From Planoprotostelium fungivorum (taxonomy: Eukaryota; Evosea; Variosea; Cavosteliida; Cavosteliaceae), in NCBI GenBank assembly GCA_003024175.1, contig MDYQ01000087.1, positions 1 to 64,000 on the forward strand: a stretch of DNA of 64,000 nt, written 5' to 3'. The position numbers and the translations under genes are program-made. The notes below the pieces were generated by a model. It did not search any database, was not told where the DNA came from, and was given only the letters and a program-made list of their open reading frames with translations. Positions 1 through 10,310 of the stretch are shown here, piece after piece; position 1 is the stretch's first letter, and every line of letters starts with the position of its first letter.

Positions 1-2
1 GA

Positions 3-610
3 GGCTTGAACAATGTGTTGAGCTCAGAGCCCATGCCTTTTCACTTTGATGGAAACTTCAAGACGAAGAAGATCCTCACCCCTGATGGAGAAGAGAAGAT
101 GGTTCCAGACCCACCCAGGTAGAAGATGGTCTAATGAAAATCTGACCATCTAGTTTTCAGATGTTTACATCCATCACACCCTCACCCAAGAACACTGGGT
201 ACACTCTCTTCTCTCCCTCTCGGCTGATCTTCCATCATCTTCCTGCCATATATCCCCTACCTTTTTTGAAGAAATGCACCTGGACATGCATCACAGGGGG
301 ATTCAACGAGACAAAACTGACAAAACTCCCCTTGATCACACTTCATCCATCCTTGAATACGCCTTGTCTGCGTTTCCATGAGCCCTGGCCACAGGAGAAA
401 ACTGCCTTCCAGCCGACCTTTACCATCATTGAGGGACAGCAAGATCTGACCAGTAAGGTAGTTGATCTACTTTATGACAAAAGAGTTTGTTATTGGCATT
501 CCTGGGAGGAGGGAGATGTGCTTGTAAGCGATAACATCAATATGATGCATACAAGGTCATCTTTTGCTCCAGGGGGCTCTAGAGAAATGTGGAGAATACA
601 TATTAATTGA
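3..610 (+). CDS. TauD/TfdA-like Fe(II)/2-oxoglutarate dioxygenase, 3' part of gene
   Basis: This is the C-terminal part of a TauD-like dioxygenase; the 5' end lies outside the window. The first exon (from about base 3) carries the MPFHFDG stretch, with the H-x-D metal ligands, and the neighbouring NFKTKK block. A 35-nt intron (about 119-153, GT..TAG) joins it to an exon that runs to the stop at 608-610. The second exon carries LRFHEPWPQ and the terminal GDVLVSDNINMMHTR block, which supplies the distal iron-binding His and the 2-oxoglutarate-binding Arg region. These blocks match fungal-type TauD/TfdA proteins. Such enzymes hydroxylate or desaturate small molecules with oxygen and 2-oxoglutarate in the cytosol; the substrate cannot be read from sequence. 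The seen part looks intact. It is the only host gene in the AT-rich left arm. Confidence 0.8.
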
Positions 611-829
611 AGTTTTGATCGCCTCACGGGTTGCACTGTCATCCTATCCTGTCCTCAATCGATTTCATATATAGACATGAGAGGTAACTCTGAACTGTTG
701 CGGATCTATGGGATATTTGACGTCTCTACATACAGCACATAAAAGATTTCTTGCCCAGATGCAACATGACCCCACACTATAAAGACAATATTGGATAGAT
801 TAGTTGTTGTTCTACCCATCATAAATTCG
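611..829. other. AT-rich spacer, nothing recognised
   Basis: Between the dioxygenase stop and the integrase remnant I see only AT-rich sequence with no coding frame or repeat that I can name. Confidence 0.5.
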
Positions 830-1610
830 TCAGAATTAAAATTTGAACAGACTTAGAGATAATCAAGGAGAGAGAGAGGCTGCTCTCTGAAGGGCAAAAT
901 CGGAGGTCATGTGCAAGAACATTGATGGATGTTCGCTCAAAATTGTCAATGCCAACTATCTCTACAATCATAGATGTACTTTCAAAATATGCTCTGGTGA
1001 TTCCTTTGCACAATAAGAGAGGACAGAGCATATCTGAAGCTTTAGAATAAATTTTTAGAATAAGAATCAACAATCATATAAGCCAATAATTTTACTCTCA
1101 GACAATGGAAAGGAATTTGTTGCAAAAGAAGTGAAGCAGGTAGTGCAGCTCATGGAATACACCAACTGACATCATTTCCTTACACTCCTTTGGTCATCAT
1201 AGAAAGGTTCAACAAGACTATCAAACAAAGAATAGTAAATACCTATCAGTATATAGAACACATATTGCCCCTTAGAGCTTACTTATTACAGAGAACTATA
1301 ATCATTCTTATCATCATATTATAAGGGAATTGCTAGCAGATGTCCATTTTGCAGATCACTTCATAAGCTACTCATACCCCAGTTGCATGTTTATTATAAA
1401 TAAATATCTGAATGATAAGAATAATCTGATCATTCCTGAAACTATTTATTTTGCTAGAGGAGACAAAGTAAGAGTAGAAGCTCAAATCCACCATTTATTG
1501 CACCTGAATGACAGAGAAAACTATCAGCAAAAACAAAATCAATCGTACCAAATTGGTCTAGTGAAGTGTAAATAGTCACAAAAAAGATTATAGATGGTAA
1601 GGTTGTCTTA
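830..1610 (+). mobile_element. Fossil DDE (rve-family) integrase remnant of an LTR-type or Polinton-type element
   Basis: Pieces on the plus strand resemble an rve-type integrase core followed by the C-terminal SH3/chromo-like part found in Ty3-like retroelements and in Polinton/Maverick integrases. The order of pieces is the usual one. The copy is clearly broken in several places, roughly half a dozen, with no capsid, protease, reverse transcriptase or polymerase gene around it and no terminal repeats that I can see. It is AT-rich and looks old. Which of the two families it belongs to cannot be settled by eye. Confidence 0.55.
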
Positions 1611-1931
1611 TAGGTAGTTATTTGTAATATTTTGCATGTACCATTGAGAAATTATGTCATTTTTTGTCATATATTCAACACCAAAAAAATCAAATATGTA
1701 GATTACAGTCAATTTCAACAATTGACGTTCAATTGAGCGTAAATCTTTGTTGACACATGCCCACATTGGCGGTTCACAACACCTGGCTGAGAGAGAGAAA
1801 ATATTATGGATTAAGAATATGAGCGAACAAATGCTTTCTTACAACATTGATTACAGCGCCATGACATCGTCAGACCACTTTCCAATCTGGATCACGATGG
1901 ACAAGGACCCAATTCGAGATGAAGATATCAC

Positions 1932-3260
1932 CCCAACAAAGAAAAGACCAAACTTCAGAGCAGTCTCAAAAGAACAATGGAGCAGGTGGTCATTACAGAT
2001 GGACGTGTGTCAATTTGCAGAGAGATCGCTAGATGAATGCACAAACAATTGGACAAAGAGTATCACAACTACGCCACCAAAAGAAGATAAACGAGGAACA
2101 TCGTCAATATACAAAGTCAACATTGACAGAGATAAGGTGCTGAACGAGTTGAAGAGACAAGAGAGGGAGATTCGCACGCAATATAACAAGGTTATCACCA
2201 TCGATTTTGAAAAGCTAAAAAGCAAAAGGAAAGAGATCAAACGAAGACAAAAAGAGATCGTGAGAGATACACACAACACAGCATGGAAGATACACGAAAA
2301 TAAATTGAAGAAAGACCCTGGATACGTCTTCAAACTGCTGAAGACAGTTGGGAAGAAGAGCACAAGAAATAACGATAAACCACACATCATAGAAGAAGCC
2401 AACGGTACAAAATCCAGTGACCCTGAAAAGGTGAAAAGAGAATTTCGAAGACGATGGGAGAGGTGTATAAATCAAAAGGAGGAGAGAAAAGATTGCCAAT
2501 CTGGTTGAAAGGTATCAAAAAAGGAGACTATGCAGCAACGATCACCAAACCAATAACAATAAGCCAAGTGGAAGAAGCGATCAAAAGATTGAAACNCCCA
2601 ACAAAGAAAAGACCAAACTTCAGAGCAGTCTCAAAAGAACAATGGAGCAGGTGGTCATTACAGATGGATGCGTGTCAATTTGCAGAGAGATCGCTAGATG
2701 AATGCACAAACAATTGGACAAAGAGTATCACAACTACGCCACCAAAAGAAGATAAACAAGGAACATCGTCAATATACAAAGTCAACATCGACAGAGATAA
2801 GGTGCTGAACGAGTTGAAGAGACCCGAGAAGGAGATTCGCACACAATATAACAAAGATATCACCATCGATTTTGAAAAGCTAAAAAGCAAAAGGAAAGAG
2901 ATCAAACAAAGACAAAAAGAGATCGTAAGAGATACGCACAACACAGCATGGAAGATACACGAAAATAAATTGAAGAAAGACCCTGGATACGTCTTCAAAC
3001 TGCTGAAGACAGTTGGGAAGAAGAGCACAAGAAATAACGATAAACCACACATCATAGAAGAAGCCAACGGTACAAAATCCAGTGACCCTGAAAAGGTGAA
3101 AAGAGAATTTCGAAGACGATGGGAGAGGTGTATAAATCAAAAGGAGGAGAGAAAAGATTGCCAATCTGGTTGAAAGGTATCAAAAAAGGAGAATATGCAG
3201 CAACAATTACCGAACTAATAACAATAAGCCAAGTGGAAGAAGCGATCAAAAGATTGAAAC
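1932..3260 (+). repeat. Direct duplication of LINE linker, 664 bp x 2, split by a single N
   Basis: Bases 1932-2595 and 2597-3260 are near-identical direct copies with a constant offset of 665 and scattered point differences. The only base between them is the N at 2596. A repeat edge that coincides exactly with an N suggests that two contig ends of different LINE copies were joined during assembly. A real tandem duplication with one uncalled base is the alternative. Confidence 0.85.
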
Positions 3261-3645
3261 TGAGCAAAGCACAAAGCCTTGACGAAATATCCAACGAATA
3301 TCTAAGAAACATGAACTCGATCAAAGTAGAGGAACTGATGATCATCTGTAACAAGATCCTGACTGCAAAGAGAATCCCAAAAGCGTGGAAGAGCTCAACG
3401 ACAACATTGATATTCAAGGGCGGGGACAATAAGAGTAATCCACTAGGATATCGACCAATAGCCATCCTCTCGTGTGCATACAAGGTATTCTCACAGATCA
3501 TAACTCAGAGGCTATACAGATGGATCGAGGAAAACGATATCATCAGCAAGAGTCAATTTGGATTCATGAAAGGGAGGGATACAACGGAAGCAGTGACAAA
3601 ACTTTTTGCCTGTACAAACAACGCTCTCTCAACTGACAAGAATAN

Positions 3646-4232
3646 GCTGAACGAGTTGAAGAGACAAGAGAGGGAGATTCGCACACAATATAACAAAGAT
3701 ATCACCATCAATTTTGAAAAGCTGAAAAGCAAAAGGAAAGAGATCAAACAAAGACAAAAAGAGATCGTAAGAGATACGCACAACACAGCATGGAAGATAC
3801 ACGAAAATAAATTGAAGAAAGACCCTGGATACGTCTTCAAACTGCTGAAGACAGTTGGGAAGAAGAGCACAAGAAATAACGATAAACCACACATAGAAGA
3901 AGCCAACAGTACAAAATCCAGTGACCCTGAAAAGGTGAAAAGAGAATTTCGAAGACGATGGGAAGAGGTGTATAAATCAAATGGAGGAGAGAAAACATTG
4001 CCAATCTGGTTGAAAGGTATCAAAAAAGGAGACTATGCAGCAACGATTACCAAACCAATAACAATAAGCCAAATGGAAGAAGCAATCAAAAGATTGAAAG
4101 CTATACAGATGGATCGAGGGAAACAATATCATCAGCAAGAGTCAATTTGGATTCATGAAAGGGAGGGATACAACGGAAGCAGTGACAAAACGTTTTGCTT
4201 GTACAAACAACGCTCTCTCACTGACAAGAATA
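3646..4232 (+). repeat. Third, internally deleted copy of the LINE linker and early RT
   Basis: Bases 3646-4099 repeat 2139-2594 with small indels and again start directly after a lone N (3645). At 4099/4100 the copy jumps to sequence matching 3511-3644, so about 250 bp of RT present in the second copy (3261-3510) is skipped. It then leads into the distal RT piece at 4258. Confidence 0.8.
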
Positions 4233-4257
4233 TGGGCTGCACAATGATGACATAGAT

Positions 4258-4731
4258 ATGATGATGGAGATGATGATAGGAAATAAAATGCAACTGCAGA
4301 CAGTGTGTGGATTAACAGATGAGATCTATATAGAGGCAGGTCTGAGACAAGGCGATATCATCTCACCCCCACTATATCTCTTGTTCATCAACCCCCTCAA
4401 AAATCCATATAGATTGGCGTCGCTGTTGGTCAATCTGATAGCATATGCAGATGACCTAACGCTGGCAGCAAATGGAGAAGGTATGGAGGAGGCAATGAAG
4501 AAAGTGAACGACTTCTGCACACACAATAACATTACAATCAACGAAAACAAAAGCTCATACCATTGGCTGAGAGGAGAGCCAGGAGAGATCAAAACTCGAG
4601 GGACAGACATAAGAAAAGAAGGAGCAGAGGGACTATTCATGATACTGGGATGGACTACAAATTTAAAAATGAACTGGGACGAACAGATTGAACTCCTAAT
4701 TCAGATTGAAGAGATACGGAATACTATATAG
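4258..4731 (+). pseudogene. LINE reverse transcriptase, distal palm fragment
   Basis: An open stretch of 157 codons carries the GLRQGD box and the YADD catalytic pair (motif C), then the region that follows the palm. In an intact element this part polymerises cDNA at the nicked target. It is separated from the finger region by the rearrangement upstream and lacks motif A, so it cannot form an active polymerase. Confidence 0.8.
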
Positions 4732-4969
4732 AATAGCTCATACAAGGTAACAGAGTGATCACTACCAACAAGATCAATAAGATAAATATGGATGCTCCAG
4801 CAGACAACAACAAAGACAACAGATGGACATTCCAACTTAAGTTTCAGAAGCAATACATAAAATAGTTCGATTTGAGTCGCATAACACAGAGACCAGAACA
4901 CCTGGAGATATGTACAGATGGGAGTCTGTACAAAGGAATAGCAAGCTATTCATTGGACACGACGAGATG

Positions 4970-6045
4970 AGTGTATTTTTTGTATTTTAATTTTTCTGAT
5001 TATTTTTTCTTTTGAGATTACATTAATTACTTATGTTTCCATCAATGCTTGTCGATACAGGTGTGCACTTATGATATGCCTTCGGATTATTCTGATTGTT
5101 GCCAAGACTATTGAATTAATTTGTTTTCCTTACTTATCTTTTGTCGAAGGTTGCGAGGGATAAGACCTTTGTTTCCCATCTCTTCAGGTAAGTTCCACTC
5201 ATATTGATCATAATCTGATGTTGAAAACCAGGGGAGGATGTTTTCTGTTTGTATCTTACTCTTGTCCCAGAATTGCTTCAAATGTGCCCACAGCTGATCG
5301 TTCAGTCTCTAGTGAGAATACATTCTCCCAGAACGTGTTGGTGGGAGTCAAGAATACTTTCCTCCATTATATCAAAACAGAATTTACATCTATCATCCTC
5401 TGTGAGGTTGTATTGTTTCTTTCTCTTGTTTGTCCAAATTGTCCCTGTCATAATTTTTGTAATCAGGTTGCTGTATGGTTCTTTCTTCCTGGGTAATGAG
5501 CGTCAATCTGCATGGTGAGTGAAGAACGCTGACCATACTTTCTGTCTCCTTCTCCAATCCTCTGTTGATAATTTGTTCATCATCCTCCTTATATGTTCTC
5601 TTGTATTTTCAGTGATTGGTTTGTCTCCTGTTTCGAGTGTGTATTCTGGTGTCAACGTTATGTTCTCCCTTATATACGCCATGCTTGCCAGTCTATCTGC
5701 TTCTTTGTTGCCCTTCTCTATTTCTCTACATCTCTTACCAAATCTTTGATTGTTTTGTTCTCTTCTTTTTTGATGATCATGTTGTCTATAATTGTTGGCA
5801 TGATCTAACATGTAAGAACTTTGTTGTGAGTCCTTTTGCCTCCCTTTGACCCATAAAAAAGTAGCAAAAGAGATATTTGTGAATTGAGGTACTAGGAGGG
5901 GGTATGGTGCGCAGATAGGTAGGGGCAAGGCTTTTGCATGGGGGGGATTGACCCCTTGTTGAGAAGAATAAAACGAGCTGGTTGGACCATTGGGAGAGAG
6001 CCTATCATATGTTTTGTCCAGCTTTTTAGATTTTAGCCAAGCCAT
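4970..6045 (-). mobile_element. Inverted LINE 3' part: RNase H end, C-terminal zinc-finger region and tail
   Basis: Read on the minus strand from 6045 downward, the frame to 5503 contains KGNKEADRLASMAY, the usual last motif of a LINE RNase H domain. Further downstream (about 5400-5300) lies a CKFC...H...C cluster typical of the zinc finger near the end of such ORFs. AT-rich untranslated sequence follows, down to about 4970. The frame is interrupted after 5503. The orientation is opposite to the LINE at 1747-4965, and the two meet tail to tail. This is either a second insertion or an inversion, and it is dead. Confidence 0.65.
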
Positions 6046-6088
6046 TTATGAACAATCAATTACAAAAATTATGACAGGGACAATTTGG
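5434..6088. repeat. 30-bp perfect inverted repeat flanking the inverted LINE RNase H piece
   Basis: Bases 5434-5463 are the exact reverse complement of 6059-6088 (30 of 30). The unit lies in LINE C-terminal coding sequence, so the right arm appears to be a small plus-strand scrap of the same LINE, next to the minus-strand copy. Confidence 0.85.
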
Positions 6089-6319
6089 TAACTACAGAAA
6101 AAATCAAATAACCAGGGGTCGACCAGGCTTTGCATTCAATTGTGCAGCAGTCATAATTTAATTTGAATATGATAGAAAAAATTGTAGCCAACCATGACAT
6201 GATGCATACAAAAAATATGGACATATATTGTTTGTTTATCTTTCTTCTGCAATTCTATTTTATTTGATGAATCTATTAGTTAATATTGGTCTCTGCAGGT
6301 CCTCAGAAAACAATACATA

Positions 6320-6637
6320 ATGAGTAAACAGTTCAATGAAGAGGATGTGATGAGCAGAATGATGAAGAATCTGGCAGCAAGAGTCAATATTGGGCTTGGT
6401 CAGCTCAAGACATCTCCAGTGTACACAGGATCAGCAAAGACTCACCTGGCATCTCAATTTTATTCAGGTATGAGTTTGATAAATTATGGTGTGCTATGGA
6501 ACCTTGATCACTGTGTGCCTGTATCATTTGCTATAGATAACCTAAAGGCTCTGTGTCATTATTCCAATATTCAACCTATGATGGTGGCAGAGAATAGCAG
6601 CAAATGTGCAGATCTAGGACTTCCAAAGGGAATGTAA
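6320..6637 (+). CDS. HNH-like domain ORF (possible element-encoded nuclease fragment)
   Basis: A 105-codon frame ends with a pattern seen in small HNH-fold proteins of phages and large DNA viruses: W-x-LDHC-x-PVS, then CHYSNIQPM and a following N-x-x-K. In those proteins the DH pair and the later Asn/His sit in the beta-beta-alpha metal site. Here DH (in NLDHCVPVS) is visible, while the usual third ligand is uncertain. The stretch before it (YTGSAKTHLASQFYSGMS) also fits the family. A possible 3' splice site (CTGCAG) lies just before the ATG, so it may be a last exon. It sits at the end of the transposon-rich, AT-rich arm. I know of no function for it; it could be a decayed mobile-element gene. 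Confidence 0.45.
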   Translation: MSKQFNEEDVMSRMMKNLAARVNIGLGQLKTSPVYTGSAKTHLASQFYSGMSLINYGVLWNLDHCVPVSFAIDNLKALCHYSNIQPMMVAENSSKCADLGLPKGM

Positions 6638-8786
6638 GCTTGACGGAACAACAAAGAACACATGCAGATGTGGGTAAAAAGGAACCTTTTTTTTACCCAA
6701 TGTGTAAACACCATGGGTAAAATACAAAACACACACAACACAAGAATCATATAACGTACCAGTATGACCTTTTATTGTCAAACGTACACGTTTCCCCCAG
6801 GATTCCCCCGTATAGGCTTATACGGGTATGCTCAAAAGATAACTTGGCCGCAATCAAACAGTTTCACCAAAGATAAAAAGTCAGCAATATCTGCTTCCCA
6901 AAGTTTATTTAAGTACTGTACGCCTCCCGCCTGGCACCCGCTATGCCACGCCTGCTGACATCACCAAAGAGATGTGCCTCCACAAGGACAGAGATCTAGG
7001 CGTCACCTGACACTCATGTGAGATGATGTGAGATGATGATGAGAGATCATGAAGTGAGATTGCGATGCGAGATCATGTTGTCAGATCATGATGATCTCAC
7101 CTTTATCCTTTTTGACGTTGAGGGAGACTTCCCACAAACTCGTGGTGATTCTGTGGGTGACCATACCTCAGGAGTCCTTGGGCTGTCTTCTTTGGGGTTG
7201 TAACAACTGCTGAATATCACTTTCCCTGATTCTGAGTGAGACAGCACAAACGACGTGATTAACCTGAATTACCTGCTGGTGTTGATTGTTGTGCCGTGGA
7301 TATCTCTTGCACAAAAAGCCCACATCAGCGTCAGAATTGAACAGCACAGGAAATTTTTCCTTTCCTCTTGATAATATGGCTGATCAAAGATGGCCACCAA
7401 TCTCCTCTAATCTGACTAATTCCACGTCTGAGAGATCCTTCTGTCTCTTCCATACATAATATCCCATTCCAGGGGTGGTAGGGTTCTTCATTGTCGTCAA
7501 CAGTTGTCATGACATGATGTGTGCACTTACCCTTTGAGTGCCATGCCCTGCAACCATGTACCCTGACTCAATGGGCTTGGTGATTTTACTCGTGGGATGG
7601 GAGACCGATGATCAAGATGGTGCTCATCGTGTGATGATGTTGACTCATCTCTTCCTTCGTGAAGCAACCATACGCCACAGACGCTATCAGCTGGCAATAT
7701 ATTAGTCATCACAGCTCATCACCTGGTGATCGGGTGTCACAAAGTGGATGACATCACCGTCGCTTGGAGACAGAGTGCGTCAGTGTGTTGGCCAGTTCTA
7801 TTCCATGTTCTACTCTTTTGTGTCCCAGCGATCTACCTGCATCATGTCACCCTTGCAATGAAGCAGTATGGCTATGAAACGAATGTGGAAGATCAGAGAG
7901 TAAGTCATCCCGTATCAAAGTGGTCTGACTCATCTGAGATGATATGTGGTGTCCAACAATAATGTGTGATGAGATGTGATGTTAAATACGTTTCAAAGAT
8001 GAATCGGTTACCTTTCATGTGACCCTCGTCCATTATTGGAATCCTACAGAGGCACGATTCGGATGTATCAAGGGGGCTGACATGGATAATTGTTCCACGT
8101 GGAAGAGTCTGCTATTTATCGATCGGTCATTTATTAATAACTCAACGACATTTATCATGTGATGCCATATGATATGGTCACCTCATTTTGAACGGTTGGG
8201 TTAGAGCGTTCTTCTTTCCTTGTCTTGGCCTTCAATCTACGTTGACGATTGGCCTCACGCTCTTTTGCGCGATGGGTGACTTCTTTTGTTTACTTTTTTT
8301 TCGGATCGCCAAGAGATGGGATTGATACAGTTGGTAGAACCTATCTGGGTCTGAATCGGGGTGCAGGTACTGTCTGTGTTCCATGAATGTTACAATCGGA
8401 TGCACCTTGATGGGGGGTTACATTCAATTAAACCTGTTCCAAAGTTTATCTTTCCTCTCTCCGCGGTATCGGCAATAGTTCTTCTTCAGTGAGACACCGC
8501 AAGCCCAAATTCCTCTGCAGACTTCGCATCCTTCCGTCGCTCTTGGCAATTGTCAATGCGTCAACGCTACATTTCAATCAAGATAGTTCTATGATATCTT
8601 TTGATTTGTCGCTGCTCGTCATCATTTATTTTGGCAACACACAAGCGCACGCATCATAACTCCCACATACGTTCATCATGCCTGTCCCAGCCTGCAGTGC
8701 AAGAAATTTGAAATGCTCAAGAAAGCCTTGTAACCCAGCTTTTCAGTGACAGCAACAAGTTAAATTTAGAACTGACGCCTTTTCAG
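6638..8786. other. Gene-poor stretch with a hairpin and a GATGAGA-type repeat
   Basis: No convincing coding exon was found over about 2.1 kb. A short inverted repeat, TGGGTAAAAAGG against CCTTTTTTTTACCCA, lies at 6671-6699. A degenerate GATGTGAGATGATGAGAGATCATG repeat lies at about 7018-7105. A second, looser run of GTGATGATGTT-like words lies near 7620-7740. The rest shows nothing I can name. Confidence 0.5.
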
Positions 8787-9109
8787 ACAGAATTGAGGTC
8801 CTTGACGGACAAACTCAACTCTCCTATTGCCATGGACATGCAGGTGAACTCATCGCGTTGTCTTCTTAATGATCTCATTTCAGGTTTTCATGCTCAAGAG
8901 ATGGAACCGTCTGCTCGTTGAGGAACCAGAAGTCAGCAATAGTACTGTTGAGGACATTGTGCAAGACTTTACCGTTGACCAAGTACATTGTTGCACCTTC
9001 TTTGCCATGGCGAGTTATATCATCATAGTCTCACATCTTCACGTGGCTGGCCAGGAGGATGAGTGACAGACGCGAGGAGCCCTCCGATCTGGTTCAAAAC
9101 CAGAGATGA
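8787..9109 (+). CDS. Possible small spliced gene, unknown
   Basis: Three exons fit in phase with good splice sites: 8787-8843, 8884-8982 and 9029-9109. They give a C-terminal peptide of about 78 residues containing FMLKRWNRLLVEEPEV and ending at TGA 9107-9109. The introns are 40 and 46 nt, matching the rest of the window, which is the main support. The 5' end is not resolved; a start near 8678 would need further exons. No family is recognised. Confidence 0.3.
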
Positions 9110-9239
9110 GAGATAGAGATTGTCGGCAACATGAACGTGACCCACGGAGGTCGATGCCCACTGGAATGAGCCAAACCTTGATGAGGGGGATGGAGCGACC
9201 AATCAAGAGCAACACATGGATACTGAGGGGAACGATGGA

Positions 9240-9425
9240 CAAGCAGAGGGCAAGGAGGACGAAGAGGATGAGGAGGGTGAGGAGGACAAAGAGAACGAAG
9301 AGGGTGAGGAGGGTGAGGAGACGAGGAGGACAAAGAGGGTGAGGAGGTGAGGAGGTGAGGAGGTGAGGAGGTGAGGAGGACAAAGAGAACGGAGAGGACG
9401 AAGAGGGCGAGGAGAACAAAGAGGG
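9240..9425. repeat. Purine-rich GAGGTGAGG minisatellite
   Basis: The plus strand is almost all G and A for about 185 bases, with GAGGTGAGG units (about five in 9339-9380) inside a wider GAGGAGGACAAAGAG repeat. One frame reads as an acidic D/E-rich peptide and the opposite strand as Ser/Pro/Leu-rich frames. Both are by-products of the composition. Confidence 0.8.
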
Positions 9426-9650
9426 AACAATAAAATTAATCTTATCTACTTTTTATTTCTCTTTCAAATGCAGAACGCTGGGGCTTATCCTCTGCTGACG
9501 GGGTCATAATGGTGAAAAGTGGGTCATAGCGTAGGGAATACTTCCACTACAATGGGTAGTAAAAGGATACTATAATGGGTAGATCGTGTGTAATATATAC
9601 GATGATCGGAGACATTATAGGGCAATCGAATACGGGGTCAAAACGTCACG

Positions 9651-10097
9651 TTATATGGTTCTTGTGCCTCTACGTCTCCACCCGCCATAGCCCAATTGCC
9701 GCTCGTTACCTGATGACATTTGAAATGGGTTCAAATGTGTTTTACCCGAAAGATCAAAGACGTTCGTTCTGTGGCTATAATGTCCGATCTGTCGGCCTCT
9801 TCTCACCTTCGGGACCTCATCGCGACAACTACTCAATTGGGCAACTGTTGATCTCTTCAGAGGCGGCTTCAATCTCGGTCGCCTCCTCGACGAGCGTGAG
9901 ACAATGAACTTCGATTCGGCCTCAATCAGCATGCACCCCTTGCGTGGTGGTCCACTCCAAAAAAATAAACAGGGCCCTGTCCTCCTGTGATCTACACCTA
10001 GATTCACCGCCCGAACCCATATGGTGTCGACACCGTCCAGTGCTCGCATCAGCTCTTTGGATCGAAGACAACCAAGTGTTGAACAGTCATAATACAT
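9651..10097 (-). CDS. Hypothetical ORF, divergent from the glucanase gene
   Basis: An open frame of 148 codons on the minus strand starts 213 bases from the start of the GH55 gene. It is rich in Arg and has no domain, signal peptide or membrane segment that I recognise. It lacks clear short introns, and its codon use is not obviously host-like, so it may be chance. Confidence 0.25.
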   Translation of the reverse strand: MYYDCSTLGCLRSKELMRALDGVDTIWVRAVNLGVDHRRTGPCLFFWSGPPRKGCMLIEAESKFIVSRSSRRRPRLKPPLKRSTVAQLSSCRDEVPKVRRGRQIGHYSHRTNVFDLSGKTHLNPFQMSSGNERQLGYGGWRRRGTRTI

Positions 10098-10310
10098 ATC
10101 AGCTTCGTGGGTGTCGCTGTTGGTTGGGACGATGATGTTCTTCTGGTCATCTTTTAAGGAAGAATATACAGATCTAAGACAAACAAGGCAGAACCATTGC
10201 TACGAAGGTTTTTACGGATCGATCCGCCGATAAATCTTCATTTCGGAAGGACCTCCCACAGGTGTCAGCCATCGAGCTTCCACACTGTTGCCGACTTTCT
10301 CAACAGCAAC

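Larger units (their letters stand above)
1747..4965 (+). mobile_element. Broken LINE (non-LTR retrotransposon): endonuclease end, linker, RT, start of RNase H
   Basis: The segment opens with the end of an AP-type endonuclease (SDHFPIWI near 1880) followed by a lysine-rich linker. Reverse-transcriptase pieces follow: WKSSTTTLIFKGGDNKSN and GYRPIAIL in 3390-3470, then GLRQGDIISPPLY and the catalytic IAYADDLTL near 4335-4460. A TDGS motif near 4917-4928 looks like the start of an RNase H domain. This order fits LINEs of the I/R1/Tad type. The element is dead: the palm segment with the first catalytic Asp (motif A) is missing between about 3644 and 4258, and the linker is present two to three times. 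Codon use is A-rich (AAA, ATA), unlike the host genes to the right. It is joined tail-to-tail to an inverted LINE 3' part at about 4970. Confidence 0.8.

Noticed and set aside
2010-4023. Repeated hydrophobic minus-strand frames with possible membrane helices
   Set aside because: They are the reverse of the LINE linker repeats; the plus strand carries the LINE protein.
4900-6045. Twin priming as the cause of the inverted LINE piece
   Set aside because: In twin priming the inner 5' break joins the continuing 3' part. Here the 3' tail abuts the broken RNase H end of an oppositely oriented copy, which does not fit.
6764-7962. Small plus-strand frames at 6764-6958 and 7726-7962
   Set aside because: Short, no splice or domain support, and composition as in the surrounding spacer.
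9039-9430. Long Ser/Pro/Leu-rich minus-strand frames and an Arg-rich plus frame
   Set aside because: All frames stay open because of the purine-rich repeat; no start context, splice signal or family match.
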